Origin: Batillaria attramentaria
Taxonomy: Eukaryota > Mollusca > Gastropoda > Batillariidae
Assembly (NCBI GenBank): GCA_018292915.2
Contig: JACVVK020000056.1
Location: forward strand, 1,677,501 to 1,741,500
Direction: 5' to 3'
Length of the DNA: 64,000 nt
Part shown: piece after piece, positions 24,601 to 31,888 of the stretch
Numbering within the stretch: the first letter of the stretch is position 1
How the letters are laid out: each line of letters starts with the position of its first letter
Position numbers and translations under genes: made by a program
Notes under the pieces: generated by a model
Database searches by the model: none
What the model saw: the letters and a program-made list of their open reading frames with translations, nothing else
Told to the model about the DNA's origin: nothing

Positions 24601-27600
24601 GAGGAATAAGAAAAAGGAGAAGAAGAAGACGAAGGAGGAGAAGAAGTAGAAACAGAAGAAGAAGATGAAAACAAGCAAACAAACAAACAGTGAAAACCCC
24701 ACAATTAAAAACCTTGATGTAAAGTTTACATCTGTTTCCTTTATCAACAGGAAGCACCCCAACGACGATTTGTGTGATTTGTTCTGACCTTTTCTTTGTA
24801 AACAGGCCATAACCACTGAAACCGGTGTTTCGCTTTTGTACAGTTGCAAAAACCCTTGCGAACGTAAGTGCCCACAGGGTCATCCGTGTGAAAGGAAGTG
24901 TTCTCAGGCGTGTCTGAGGGAGTGTCCGGTCATGGTGGAGAAGAAACTGCCTTACTGTGGACACAGCGCCAAGCTAGAATGCAGCATGGACCCCGAAATG
25001 GTGTCCTGTCAAGAACAGTGCAAGGGGAAGCTGACCTGTGGTCATCGTTGCACTGGTATCTGCGGAGACTGCTTCGAGGGCTATGGCCATCAAAGTGTCT
25101 GCAAGGAAGAGGTGATGACACATTTTGTACACACCCAGAAGTATTTGTGTTTAAAATTTCTTTGGTGTTTTTATTAGTAAATGTAAGCAATTACTTTGTT
25201 GTGTTTTAAAATTTCGTTAGTGGTTTATTGTTGTTGTTGTTTGTTTTGATATTTCCGGAGGAAAAATAGCTGACCGAATCGTTAGTTGGTGCAATGGCTG
25301 GTTGATTGTATTGAAATGTTCAATGTATTACATATTGCAAGCCCAAACACATCAGCATGACTGGTACTCCGTATCTGTACTTTCCACTGGGTTTTCCAGG
25401 AGGTGTCAAAAACAATTAGTTTTCGTTTAGTTTTAAGTTGTGCTCGGGTCGTTTGAATACATTAAAATTTAATACATGTTTATCGACTGATCAGGTGGAG
25501 ATGCTCCGCTCATGCGGTCATCTTGTGAAAGGCCCCTGCAAGTCGAAGCCTGACGACACTCCCTGCACCAAACCCTGTGGTGTGGAACTAGACTGTGGCC
25601 ACCTCTGCCCTGGAAAATGTGGCCAGTGCTTCGGGGGGCGAGTACACGAAGACTGCAAGGAGAAATGCGGGAAGCCTCTACCAGGCTGCGGTCACAAGTG
25701 CTCCCTTCCCTGCGGAACCAAATGCCTGCCCTGCCGAAAAAAATGCTCGAGAAGGTGCAAGCACGCGACTTGCGAGCTGCCTTGTGGAACACCCTGCAAG
25801 CCGTGTCACCAGCCTTGTCCGTGGACATGTGACCACCAGCCCTGTGAAGCCACTTGCAACGAGCCGTGCGCACCCTGCAATAGAAAGTGCCAGAAACTGC
25901 TTGGATGTGGTCATCGCTGTATGGGATTCTGTGGCGAAAAATGTGTCTGCCCGGAATGCGAAAAAGACAAAGTTGTCAAACTTCCGACAGCAGAATCTGC
26001 AACAGACAGCGCCACTCGTAAAGAGCATATCAAGCTGCCCTCATGCGGGCATATCTTTCGTTTTCATGAACTGCACGAGCACTTGCTGAAACTTGGCGAT
26101 GTCTTGTGTACCGCTGGTGGTGCCTTTCGTTGCCCGGCGTGCAACGTCTTTGTCATGGAATGTGAACTCTGGAGCTATCATCGGGCGTTTCAGAAGATTT
26201 GCTCATCAAGACTTGAGAAAAAGCAAGAGCTTGTCCGCTGCACATCCGTGGGACCACACCGCCGGCAGATGATGAAGCAGTCCCTTGCGATGCTGAGCTT
26301 TGATGCAGAACAACTTCAGAGTTTTGCCTCCAGAACTGCTGTTGGTGACTTGAAGGACATCGATGTTAACAAAGCGTCTGCACTCACCACTCAGATAAAG
26401 CTCACCTACGTCATTGAAAACCTCTTTGGCCTAGACGAAGGAAATTACCTCAGAAGGTAGTAACTTATCTCACACATATCTGTTGTGTTTCACAAAAGGG
26501 AAGACCATGATCAAGTCCTTTTACACTACTCAAAAAAGGGTCATGTTTCGTAAACGTGTGAAGATAATTTAACCAAACTCCACAGCTGTGCTGATAAGAA
26601 GTCAGACAACGCTGTAAAAACAACAACAACAACAACAAATCGTGCACTGCCACTTCCGTTAGACTGTTTTACTCAAGTCCAGTCAAGTTGGTTTATTCCT
26701 GACCCCGATAGGGGTACTTGAATCAGTTGAATTACATACACAACATCAACTCACTTGACACACACACACGAACTACATATCACACGAACATAGAACTGAA
26801 AGGTAACAAACTACACGCAGCACATCAGAAAGTTCAATAAAGAACTACATGTAACAACAACCAAATCAAACCAACCAACCAACCAACTAACCAACCAACC
26901 AACCAACCAACCAACCAACCAACCAACCATGAATTTAAATAAAAAGAACTACATGTAACAACAACCAAATCAAACAAACAAACAACCATGAATTTGAATA
27001 AAGAGAACTACATGCAACAATCAAAACAACATGCGTTTAAAGGAAACTACATGCACATGCATGCAACACAATACAGAGACAGTAAACATAAATACATTGA
27101 GCACCCAACTCATGGTCCTTCTGTGTGCATTTCGAAACTTTTTCATAATTACCTTAATCAGATGAACCAAATTAATTAACCGGCGTTTATTTTTGCTCGC
27201 TGACAGGTTACTAAATTTAATGGTGTTTTGGCGTTTTAGGTATCTGGCTGGGATGAACTTTTTATTCTGATCTCTTTAAAGAAGTCACAAACTTGCAAGT
27301 AATACTGAATCATTAAACCTGCAGCATGGTGTACGGAAGTGGAAGTGGGTATATTGCTTTCACAGCGTTGTCTGACTTCTTGTCAACACAACTGGAGTTT
27401 CTTTAACATCTTTACACATTTTCGAAAAATGACCATTTTGAAAACATTATATGGAAAGTGGTCCTTGACTTTTTTTTTTTGAGTAGTGTACAATAATGTG
27501 TACGTGATACGGACTTATTTAAACGGGCAAAGCCAGCTTATGTTTTGAAACAGTTTGCTCGTGAGTGCGTCTGTACGCTGGAAATACTCTATCTTACAAA

Positions 27601-28735
27601 ATTGTATCGCATTAAGAGCTGTACTATCTTGCTGATTAGTACAGCTCTTAATGCGAGACAGTGTTGTTTACACTTTGCGCGATCGGTCGAACATTCAAAT
27701 ACTACGTCTACGTCGCCGCATCACCGAGCACGCCTCTGTTGGCTCAGTGCCAGCCTTACAGACGCTGTCACTGTCCATGTGTCTAAGTGGTGTGATGATA
27801 GATTCCACGACAACAGCTCAGAACGATCTGTGAACATGAAAATGGTAGCATTAACCCCTTCAATGTTTTTATTCACCGCACTGGCAGATGGCCAGACACC
27901 TTTACTGACGAAGGCTTTGGAGTATTATTTTTAAAACTGGGTATTGCCATGCTCCCGGCTTTTAATTCAGCTTTCATCTATGTGTTCTTTGTTCGTCTGG
28001 TGCTGAGGAAAGGCATGCGAGACCACATCACACCGCTCTTGAAATCACTGCACTGGCTGCCAGTCAGTTTCCGCATTAAATACAAGTTGGCAGTTCTAGC
28101 CTATCGTCATTTCGATGATACTGTCCCGCCTTATCTGTCTGCTTCACTCTGCATCTACGTTCCGTCCCGCTCATCCACAAGCTACTCAAAATCCCTAAGA
28201 TAAACCTGAAAACTTATGGTGAACGATGTTTCCGGTTCGCCACCCCTACAGTCTGGAACTCCCTGCCTATGGGGCTGAGACAACAACCATCTTTATCAGC
28301 TTTTAGATCTGCACTGAAAACCCACTTATTTCAACTGGCCTTCAACTGATGTGTCTTTGTATGTATGTATAGTGTGAATGTGTATGAGTGACGTGTGTTA
28401 GCGCAATGAATCACTGTGTCTGAGAAGTGCGCTATATAAATGAAATTTATTATTTATTATTATTATTCGTTAGGCATAAGGATATCAAGGAGCAGTTGCT
28501 GAACTTGTGGGTACTGTTTGCCGAGTCAGCAGCACACATGTCAGACCAAAGAAGAAGAGAACTGACGACCGAAACTCGGCGCCTCGCTAGGAGAGTTATG
28601 GAGGAGTCAGGTCATGTTCTGCCCATGCACATTTTGGATGCTCCTCTTGATCAGGTAATATAATAATAATAATAATAATAATAAATTGTTTTTGTATTGC
28701 GCAGAAAATCTGCCCAAGAGAGCACTCAGTGCGTG

Positions 28736-28805
<70 letters not shown>

Positions 28806-29425
28806 GGTGGATGTGGGATACAGAGGAGGATACGGTAACAATTTTAGTGGAAAGCTTGCCAAAACAGATAGGTTTTAAGGTGTGCCTTGAACTGTGACAG
28901 AGTAGGGAGGCTTCTAAGGGAGACGGGCAGTGAATTCCAGATCTGGGGAGCAGAGTAACTGAAGGAACGTTGGCCGTAAGTTTTCAGACTGACACGGGGT
29001 ATTTTTAATAGTTTCGAAAGTTTAATAGTTTAATATACGACACTTGGTTGCAGTTACTGGCGTAGGGGGATTTTTTTCCCGGGGGGGGGGGGGGGGGGGG
29101 GGGGATTTAGCCGGCGTTCAGATCAGGAAGGTGTGTGTGTGTGGGGGGGGGGGGGGGGGGCACCAATACGTCGAAACCTTAAAACAGTTGGCGAGCGCGC
29201 GTTTAGCTTTGCTATCCCGTCACTCTGGAACGCACTACCAGTCGGAAATAGATCGTTTCCTCGTCGAAACCTTAAAACAGTTGGCGAGCGCGCGTTTAGC
29301 TTTGCTATCCCGTCACTCTGGAACGCACTACCAGTCGGAAATAGATCGTTTCAAATTTGACTTGAAAACGCATCTGTTCCGGCGGGCTTTCTACTAGGCC
29401 CACTTACCTCCTCCTGATTCAGATG

Positions 29426-29485
<60 letters not shown>

Positions 29486-30433
29486 ATATTTGTTTGTATG
29501 AGTGCGGGAGTACGCGCATTGAGTCACTTTGTGAGAATTCTATGCTATATAAGTACAATTCATTATCATTATTATTATCATTCTACTACTATTTAGGAGC
29601 TCTGCGAAATCGGGGAACGTCCAAAATCCACACGCCCTGCCGTAGCCCCCAGAAGTACAGCGACCACAAGAAGCCACGTGCAGCCTTCTCAAACCCCAAG
29701 TCTGTCAAAGAAAGCTGGCGACACACCTGTCCCTACCGCTTACACTTCACAGCGGGCTACGAGCGCATTGGCAACATCGGCCAGGAGAAGTGGCCTCGAT
29801 GACTTCGGGTCGTCTTGCTACAGCGTCGGGAGCGTTTCCAGCACGGCGGGAGAACTTTCACGAAGAGGTTACACAACTGGTGCATCCTTATCCACCTCAC
29901 GATATGCTGCGAGCACCTTCACGACATCGACAAGAGGGAGTGGTCTTACTGGCTCCGGAAGTCCCAGGACTGGTTCGTCTTCCTCCAGAGTCGGACGCGT
30001 TTCCAGCGTGGCGGGAGAAACAGGATCAAAAAGTGACACACCCGGTACACCCATATCCACCCCACGCGCGAACTTCGCGACATCGACGAGAAGGGCTGGC
30101 GTCGCTCTTTCAGAAACTCCAAGGGCTGGTTCGTCTTCCTCCGCACCTGGTCCATCCTTGTCCACCCCACAAACGAACGTGGCTCTGGCTGAAACCAGTG
30201 AAAGTCCGGGATCTGATTCGTCCGACTACGGAATCGGACGCGTCTCTAGCATAGCTTCCAGGTTTGGTGGTCAGGTTTGTTTACCAGGTCAGAGTCAGTT
30301 ATCAGGTGGTGCCAGGGCCACCACAACCCAAGCAGCAGCGCGACCAGCTTCTGCAAGAGCAGGTCAGGAAACCGTGAACACTCAGCGTGTTCGGTCCTCT
30401 CTTGCGGCCTACTCCATAGTTAAAGATCGCTAA
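9662..30433 (+). CDS. ZNFX1: NFX1-type zinc-finger RNA helicase, ZNFX1-like, gene 1 (start codon not found)
   Basis: Exons: 9662-10360, 11138-11299, 14167-14728, 15059-15750, 16264-16519, 17450-17604, 18149-18406, 18886-19096, 19889-20203, 21746-21935, 22340-22511, 22883-23015, 23519-23643, 24844-25111, 25495-26456, 28474-28654, 29597-30433. All junctions are GT-AG and the frame stays open for 2,058 codons to TAA 30431-30433. Order of parts: RGG-rich start, ARM-like N-terminal domain, SF1 helicase core (motif I GPPGTGKT; motif II region [36 protein letters not shown]), NFX1 Cys-rich fingers, a CGH...CPAC finger, then a Ser/Arg-rich tail. ZNFX1 proteins (about 1,900 residues in mammals) bind RNA in the cytoplasm, sense dsRNA in antiviral defence, and act in small-RNA inheritance in nematodes. 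No in-frame Met precedes residue ~70 and a stop lies just upstream, so an upstream exon is needed. Confidence 0.92.
10530..10722 (+). repeat. 3' part of family-A SINE in intron 1 of ZNFX1-type gene 1
   Basis: It contains AAATAGCTGAGCTGACCC, the block GTGTGAGAGAATGCG and the GGGTAAAGCGCC...TTATTATTATTATT tail. The tRNA-like head is absent (5' truncation). Confidence 0.7.
11852..14136. mobile_element. Foldback-type element: 2.3-kb palindrome with ~1.1-kb arms, TA-flanked
   Basis: The left arm (11852 to about 13017) and right arm (about 13024 to 14136) are near-perfect reverse complements meeting at GCCGCCATGGATGAT...ATCATCCATGGCGGC. The ends read GCAGTTATTCCCCATC and its complement, flanked by TA on both sides (11850-11851 and 14137-14138). 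Each end also has its own inner inverted repeat (11868-11987; 14024-14130). Arm differences are few (small indels and substitutions). The right arm holds a 166-codon ORF (13092-13592), while the left-arm counterpart is interrupted by a stop. No transposase motif is recognised. It fills most of intron 2 of gene 1 and ends 30 nt before the next exon. Confidence 0.88.
14167..14728 (+). CDS. ZNFX1: ZNFX1-type gene 1, exon 3: domain before the helicase core
   Basis: It encodes RLYYQVQILELVCDQ... through SSKRL(I/P)YG(S/A)L(V/L)CL(S/T)(H/Q)DDF, GNEVFTMAE and a conserved PPKYLK block, ending NQSQ. It aligns along its length with gene 2 exon 51398-51950, both spliced in phase 2 then phase 0. The function of this region is not known to me beyond being conserved between ZNFX1 proteins and preceding motif I. 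Confidence 0.85.
14757..14812. repeat. (GTGTT)n microsatellite
   Basis: About 11 copies of GTGTT, starting 28 nt after the donor at 14729, in the intron just before the motif I exon. Confidence 0.9.
15059..15750 (+). CDS. ZNFX1: ZNFX1-type gene 1, helicase motif I exon
   Basis: It begins LDAVKTALTKELAIIQ, then GPPGTGKT (Walker A; Lys at about residue 497 of the visible protein) and VVCYTNHALDQFLEGIL (motif Ia). It continues with a charged helical insertion and ends ERAKLYR. All SF1 residues needed at motif I are present. The gene 2 counterpart is 50383-51077. Confidence 0.92.
16949..17445 (+). repeat. Family-A SINE split by a non-LTR retrotransposon 3' fragment
   Basis: 16949-17046 is the SINE middle block ending CACCTGATTGT. 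17043-17310 reads QSLPVFKSHLKHIFS, the usual end of a LINE ORF2, then a (TG)n tract and GCGCC...ATTATTATTATT. The SINE resumes at 17313 (GTAATGTGTTCATGTCC) and ends in a TTA-type tail at 17445. ATTGT occurs at both junctions, as expected for a target-site duplication. The tail ends 4 nt before the acceptor of exon 17450-17604. Confidence 0.75.
17637..17955. repeat. Dispersed repeat with expanded TG tract (second copy of the 6690 repeat)
   Basis: It shares blocks with 6690-6897, with (TG)n at 17738-17780 in the middle and an ATTGAATTGAATTG end. It lies in intron 6 of gene 1. Confidence 0.6.
18149..18406 (+). CDS. ZNFX1: ZNFX1-type gene 1, exon 7 whose 5' splice site opens into a TG repeat
   Basis: It encodes RYNVKDAIADL...TEEEAAQVRDVWSESL...DRVRLYLYWLRR. 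The gene 2 homologue (RVRLYLFWVQKRR...) runs on without an intron here. The donor is AG|GTGTGTGTG, so the first intron bases are the first bases of a ~240-bp TG tract. Confidence 0.82.
18407..18645. repeat. (TG)n microsatellite starting at a 5' splice site
   Basis: About 240 bp of TG with GCGTGCGTGCGTGTCAG interruptions. It is half of the 479-nt intron 18407-18885 of gene 1. UG-rich RNA is a known binding site for TDP-43 and CELF-type splicing regulators. Confidence 0.95.
19211..19348 (-). repeat. Family-B SINE (reverse, 5' end cut)
   Basis: It reads GGTGGGTGTTTGGGAGTTTAACGTCC and then the conserved body, ending within the head at GCATTGGAAGTCCAA. It lies in intron 8 of gene 1. Poly-G/poly-C blocks follow at 19468-19517 and 19709-19738. 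Confidence 0.8.
19889..20203 (+). CDS. ZNFX1: ZNFX1-type gene 1, helicase core exon (motifs III and IV)
   Basis: It encodes VLEAHVLTTLNQSCQHLILI, GDHQQLRPSPTVYEL, SLFERLVNNELPHSTLAVQH and RMRPEVARLVRHVYPHL. The segment 19931-20124 is almost base-for-base the same as gene 2 46047-46240 (about four differences in 194 nt by eye), unlike most other exon pairs. Confidence 0.93.
20212..20632. mobile_element. TA-flanked MITE starting 8 bp inside an intron
   Basis: The termini are CGGTCTTCACAAAAAGT and the complement of CAGCCTTCACAAAAAGG. TA lies on both sides (20210-20211 and 20633-20634). The size is 421 bp and no coding is seen. The donor of exon 19889-20203 is GTAATG at 20204, so the insertion is at intron position +9, outside the core donor consensus. 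Confidence 0.78.
20800..21735. repeat. Intron 9 repeats: element tail, LINE-type 3' tail, (CAA)n/(CAAA)n
   Basis: 20800-20860 matches the unit of the minisatellite at 33468 (GCCGCGAATTAGTCTTTGTG). About 21130-21200 reads GCGCCTAGAGCTCTTGTGC...ATAATTATTATCATT, a LINE-type 3' tail. 21455-21615 is CAA- and CAAA-rich. No exon is seen between 20204 and 21745. Confidence 0.55.
21746..22511 (+). CDS. ZNFX1: ZNFX1-type gene 1, exons 10-11: helicase motifs V and VI
   Basis: Exon 21746-21935 ends AAYSGQVSAFRKIM...YFHG. Exon 22340-22511 reads [20 protein letters not shown] and [20 protein letters not shown]. These are motif V (QGEE) and motif VI (ALSRARN, arginine finger region) of SF1 helicases. The intron between them holds poly-G and (GTT)n runs. 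Gene 2 counterparts are 45419-45602 and 44832-45003, with identical phases. Confidence 0.9.
23040..23322 (-). repeat. Family-C SINE (reverse)
   Basis: It is homologous to 1700-2010: ACTTTATTGTCCCTTTTG, GATGAGCAGCCCGGTAGCC, GGGCTCGAACCCACGCTT, CTACCTGTTAGACCACCG. It lies in intron 12 of gene 1 and starts 25 nt after the donor at 23016. Confidence 0.7.
23519..25111 (+). CDS. ZNFX1: ZNFX1-type gene 1, exons 13-14: first NFX1-type zinc fingers
   Basis: Exon 23519-23643 reads DFHQVSEGGCSLPC...YKSCGHTCGRKCH, and exon 24844-25111 reads SCKNPCERKC...GHPCERKCSQAC...LPYCGHSA...LTCGHRCTGICGDC. The spacing of CGH, C..C and C...C matches NFX1 fingers. The intron between (1.2 kb) holds two SINEs and the polypurine tract. 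Confidence 0.88.
23672..24092 (+). repeat. Family-A SINE with expanded poly-C
   Basis: The head GTCGGTGGCCTAATGG...GGTTCGAGTCCCACTCGGGG is followed by a poly-C run at 23826-23850, the GCTTTGGAAATGTTCAGCCC block, and the GGGTAAAGCGCC...(TTA)n tail. It starts 28 nt after the donor at 23644. Confidence 0.82.
24209..24378 (-). repeat. Family-B SINE (reverse)
   Basis: It reads GGTGGGTGTTTGGGGGTTTA through the conserved body to the tRNA-like head (CGCTCTACCAATCGGCC, CGGCTCCCC). It is flanked by polypurine sequence on both sides. Confidence 0.82.
24374..24666. repeat. Polypurine tract (GAA/GGA-rich)
   Basis: About 290 bp with almost only purines on the plus strand, giving artefactual Arg/Lys- and Ser/Phe-rich frames. 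A mirror-like polypurine stretch of this length can adopt triplex (H-DNA) structure. Confidence 0.9.
25495..26456 (+). CDS. ZNFX1: ZNFX1-type gene 1, exon 15: main NFX1 zinc-finger array and CGH...CPAC finger
   Basis: The exon has about 50 cysteines in repeated units (CGHLCPGKCGQC, CGKPLPGCGHKC, CGTKCLPCRKKC, CDHQPCEATCNEPC, CGHRCMGFCGEKC). It then has a short linker, LPSCGHIFRFHELHEHL...FRCPACNVFV (RING-like half fingers) and a helical end LFGLDEGNYLR. The apparent stop TAG at 26458 is inside the intron, because AG|GTAGTA is the donor. Confidence 0.9.
26524..27488. mobile_element. TA-flanked element with ~100-bp imperfect terminal inverted repeats
   Basis: It starts CACTACTCAAAAAA and ends with the complement TTTTTTGAGTAGTG. 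TA lies on both sides (26522-26523, 27489-27490). Longer inner homology includes AGAAGTCAGACAACGCTG (left) and its complement (right). The 965 bp include a (CCAA)n tract at 26867-26930. No transposase ORF is seen. It looks like a Tc1/mariner-type non-autonomous element in intron 15 of gene 1. Confidence 0.75.
27608..27655. other. Perfect 17-bp stem hairpin
   Basis: CGCATTAAGAGCTGTAC and its exact complement are separated by 14 nt, inside intron 15 of gene 1. It could be a microRNA-like stem by chance or a transposon fragment; nothing else supports a function. Confidence 0.4.
27960..28470 (+). mobile_element. Non-LTR retrotransposon 3' end (ORF2 C-terminus and TTA tail)
   Basis: It reads RDHITPLLKSLHWLPVSFRI and RYKL...YRHFDDTVPPYLS, then (one frame away) TYGERCFRF...TVWNSLPMGLR...SALKTHLFQ. 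This is the standard C-terminal end of CR1/jockey-like reverse transcriptase ORFs. It is followed by GCGCTATATAAATG...TTATTATTATT. 5'-truncated and frameshifted. Its tail ends 3 nt before the acceptor of exon 28474-28654. Confidence 0.85.
28474..28654 (+). CDS. ZNFX1: ZNFX1-type gene 1, exon 16
   Basis: It encodes RHKDIKEQLLNLW...MSDQRRRELTTETRRLARRV...ILDAPLDQ. The core (MSDQR.RELT.ETRRLA and ILDAP) matches gene 2 exon 36588-36924, which holds ~50 extra residues between the two motifs. The donor is GTAATA. Confidence 0.82.
28657..29035 (-). mobile_element. Non-LTR retrotransposon 3' end, reverse orientation, with (CA)n
   Basis: On the minus strand it reads TYGQRSFSYSAPQIWNSLPV...SQFKAHLKTYLFWQAF, then a (TG)n tract (28737-28802 as CA) and a TTA-type tail. 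It has the same ORF2 C-terminal type as 27960-28470 but in the opposite orientation. Confidence 0.78.
29161..29592 (+). mobile_element. Non-LTR retrotransposon 3' end with a 93-bp exact tandem duplication
   Basis: It reads RRNLKTVGERAFSFAIPSLW NALPV twice. 29169-29261 is repeated at 29262-29354, period 93 bp (31 codons, in frame). This is followed by FDLKTHLFRRAFY, (TG)n at 29427-29481, and TATGCTATATAAGTAC...TCATTATTATTATC. Its tail ends a few nt before the acceptor of the last exon of gene 1. Confidence 0.82.
29597..30433 (+). CDS. ZNFX1: ZNFX1-type gene 1, last exon: Ser/Thr/Arg-rich tail
   Basis: It starts ELCEIGERPKSTRPAVAPRS, matching the start of the last exon of gene 2 (DLCDIVKTPAG). 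It then runs about 260 residues of low-complexity Ser, Gly, Thr, Arg. Three loose ~50-residue repeats are visible, each with a (S/R)VG(S/R)VSS(T/V)AGE-like segment and the first two ending (F/T)(A/T)TSTR. It ends AAYSIVKDR at TAA. The tail is likely disordered. No RZ-type zinc finger, which ends mammalian ZNFX1, is seen. Confidence 0.75.
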   Translation, partial: ELCEIGERPKSTRPAVAPRSTATTRSHVQPSQTPSLSKKAGDTPVPTAYTSQRATSALATSARRSGLDDFGSSCYSVGSVSSTAGELSRRGYTTGASLSTSRYAASTFTTSTRGSGLTGSGSPRTGSSSSRVGRVSSVAGETGSKSDTPGTPISTPRANFATSTRRAGVALSETPRAGSSSSAPGPSLSTPQTNVALAETSESPGSDSSDYGIGRVSSIASRFGGQVCLPGQSQLSGGARATTTQAAARPASARAGQETVNTQRVRSSLAAYSIVKDR

Positions 30434-30466
30434 CAGCCCTGAAACGCGCGGCAGTCAGTGTTAATA

Positions 30467-30667
30467 GTGAGACTTAGTAGGATTTCGTAAGGAGGACTTC
30501 GTTGAGCAGCGTAACCCATTTACATGTAAATTAGGCTCACACGGCAGAGGCCGCGAGCTGCTAACGCGCTGCGATTAGCTAATGGTACCCGTAACGTGCC
30601 TAATTTACATGCAAGTGGGTTACGCTGCTCAGCGAAGTTCTCCGTACGAAGCCCTACTAAGTCTCAT
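30467..30667. mobile_element. 201-bp MITE with ~64-bp inverted repeats in the gene 1 3' UTR
   Basis: The ends are TGAGACTTAGTAGG and its complement, with long inner pairing including GAGCAGCGTAACCCA and CATGTAAATTAGGC. TA lies on both sides (30465-30466, 30668-30669). It begins 33 nt after the stop codon, so the mature mRNA would carry a strong stem-loop. Confidence 0.8.
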
Positions 30668-31693
30668 TACTGTCTTTTCAAGGATGACATTAGGTAGATT
30701 ACGACATAGACCTCGATTACAGTAGGCGGAGGGCTAGTTTTTGTATCATTTCTGGAATACAGCCCAATGAAATAATATTACAACAGATTAAAAATGCCGG
30801 AGAAGTAGCGCTTGCCCTTATGGAATCTTTTTCAAGTTTATTTTGAATATGCATCTGGAATTTGTGTGCTGCTTTGTCTATTTGAATGTTTTCTATTGAC
30901 AAGTGAAAATGCATATTGATAATGCACATACGACGCAGTGTTTAATAAGAACATTCTTTCTTTTGAGAAATGTAGTCTATTCATGTGATGAACCAAACAC
31001 TGCAGATGTTTGTGCCAGAAATTGAAAACAATGATTCTCATTTTTTACGGCCACTGCGTTATCCTTTCAGACTGGCGTAGCTTAATGTTTTATTATATAT
31101 CCTCTCTTTTTCACTATTCTTGGTATTTTAGATCAAGTTGGTTACGCCTATGGTGCTTGGAGCTCACGCTTGAATTCTAAAAATGAGTATTCTAGACATA
31201 TGTGTTATCATTATCATAATAAGTAGTTGAAGTAGTAGTAATAGGAGAAGTAGAACAATATCCTATATGACAAAGATGGACCATGGCGTCCTTGCTGGTA
31301 GGGTACTTCCATAGATGTATATTATTTGCATGACCAGTTGTTGGTTTGTCTTTTTATTTTGTTCATAACGGACGCACGTTTGTTTTCTCAAAATAGTGAC
31401 TGTTTCATAATAGCTACCATAGTGCCTTTCATTTTATGTACATTTGATTTCTTGTTTGTTTGGTTTTTTTTTGTGTGATGGCGCTTCACGTATTGAAGTA
31501 GAGGAATACACTTTAATAAGTGTGCTTGTGGTGTTCTTGTTATCAAAACACTGTGATAAGAATGGTACGTGTTCTTTCAGTGATAAGACTGTCAAACAGC
31601 AATAACTACTGTAGAAATAGGAAATTATCAGTTACAGACCCCACACTGCTCTCGAAACCTACAGTAAGGCTTTACTCCACTAGTGTTGTCTAG

Positions 31694-31738
<45 letters not shown>

Positions 31739-31888
31739 CCTCCCCCCCCCTCCCCCGGACTGTTGATATGCAATCTCTGCTGGTCTAAGTTTAAGAAGCA
31801 CTGCAGTGAAATGTGTAATGAATGTAAACCAGTGATGACCAACATGTTTGTAGATAGTACTATATTAGGTAAATGTTCTTCCCAAGCT

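Noticed and set aside
24260..24964. 234-codon Ser/Leu/Phe-rich minus-strand ORF
   Set aside because: It is the complement of the polypurine tract plus a SINE. No splice or codon support.
26457..26460. TAG as the stop codon of gene 1
   Set aside because: It is part of the donor AG|GTAGTA. Exon 28474 continues the frame and matches gene 2.
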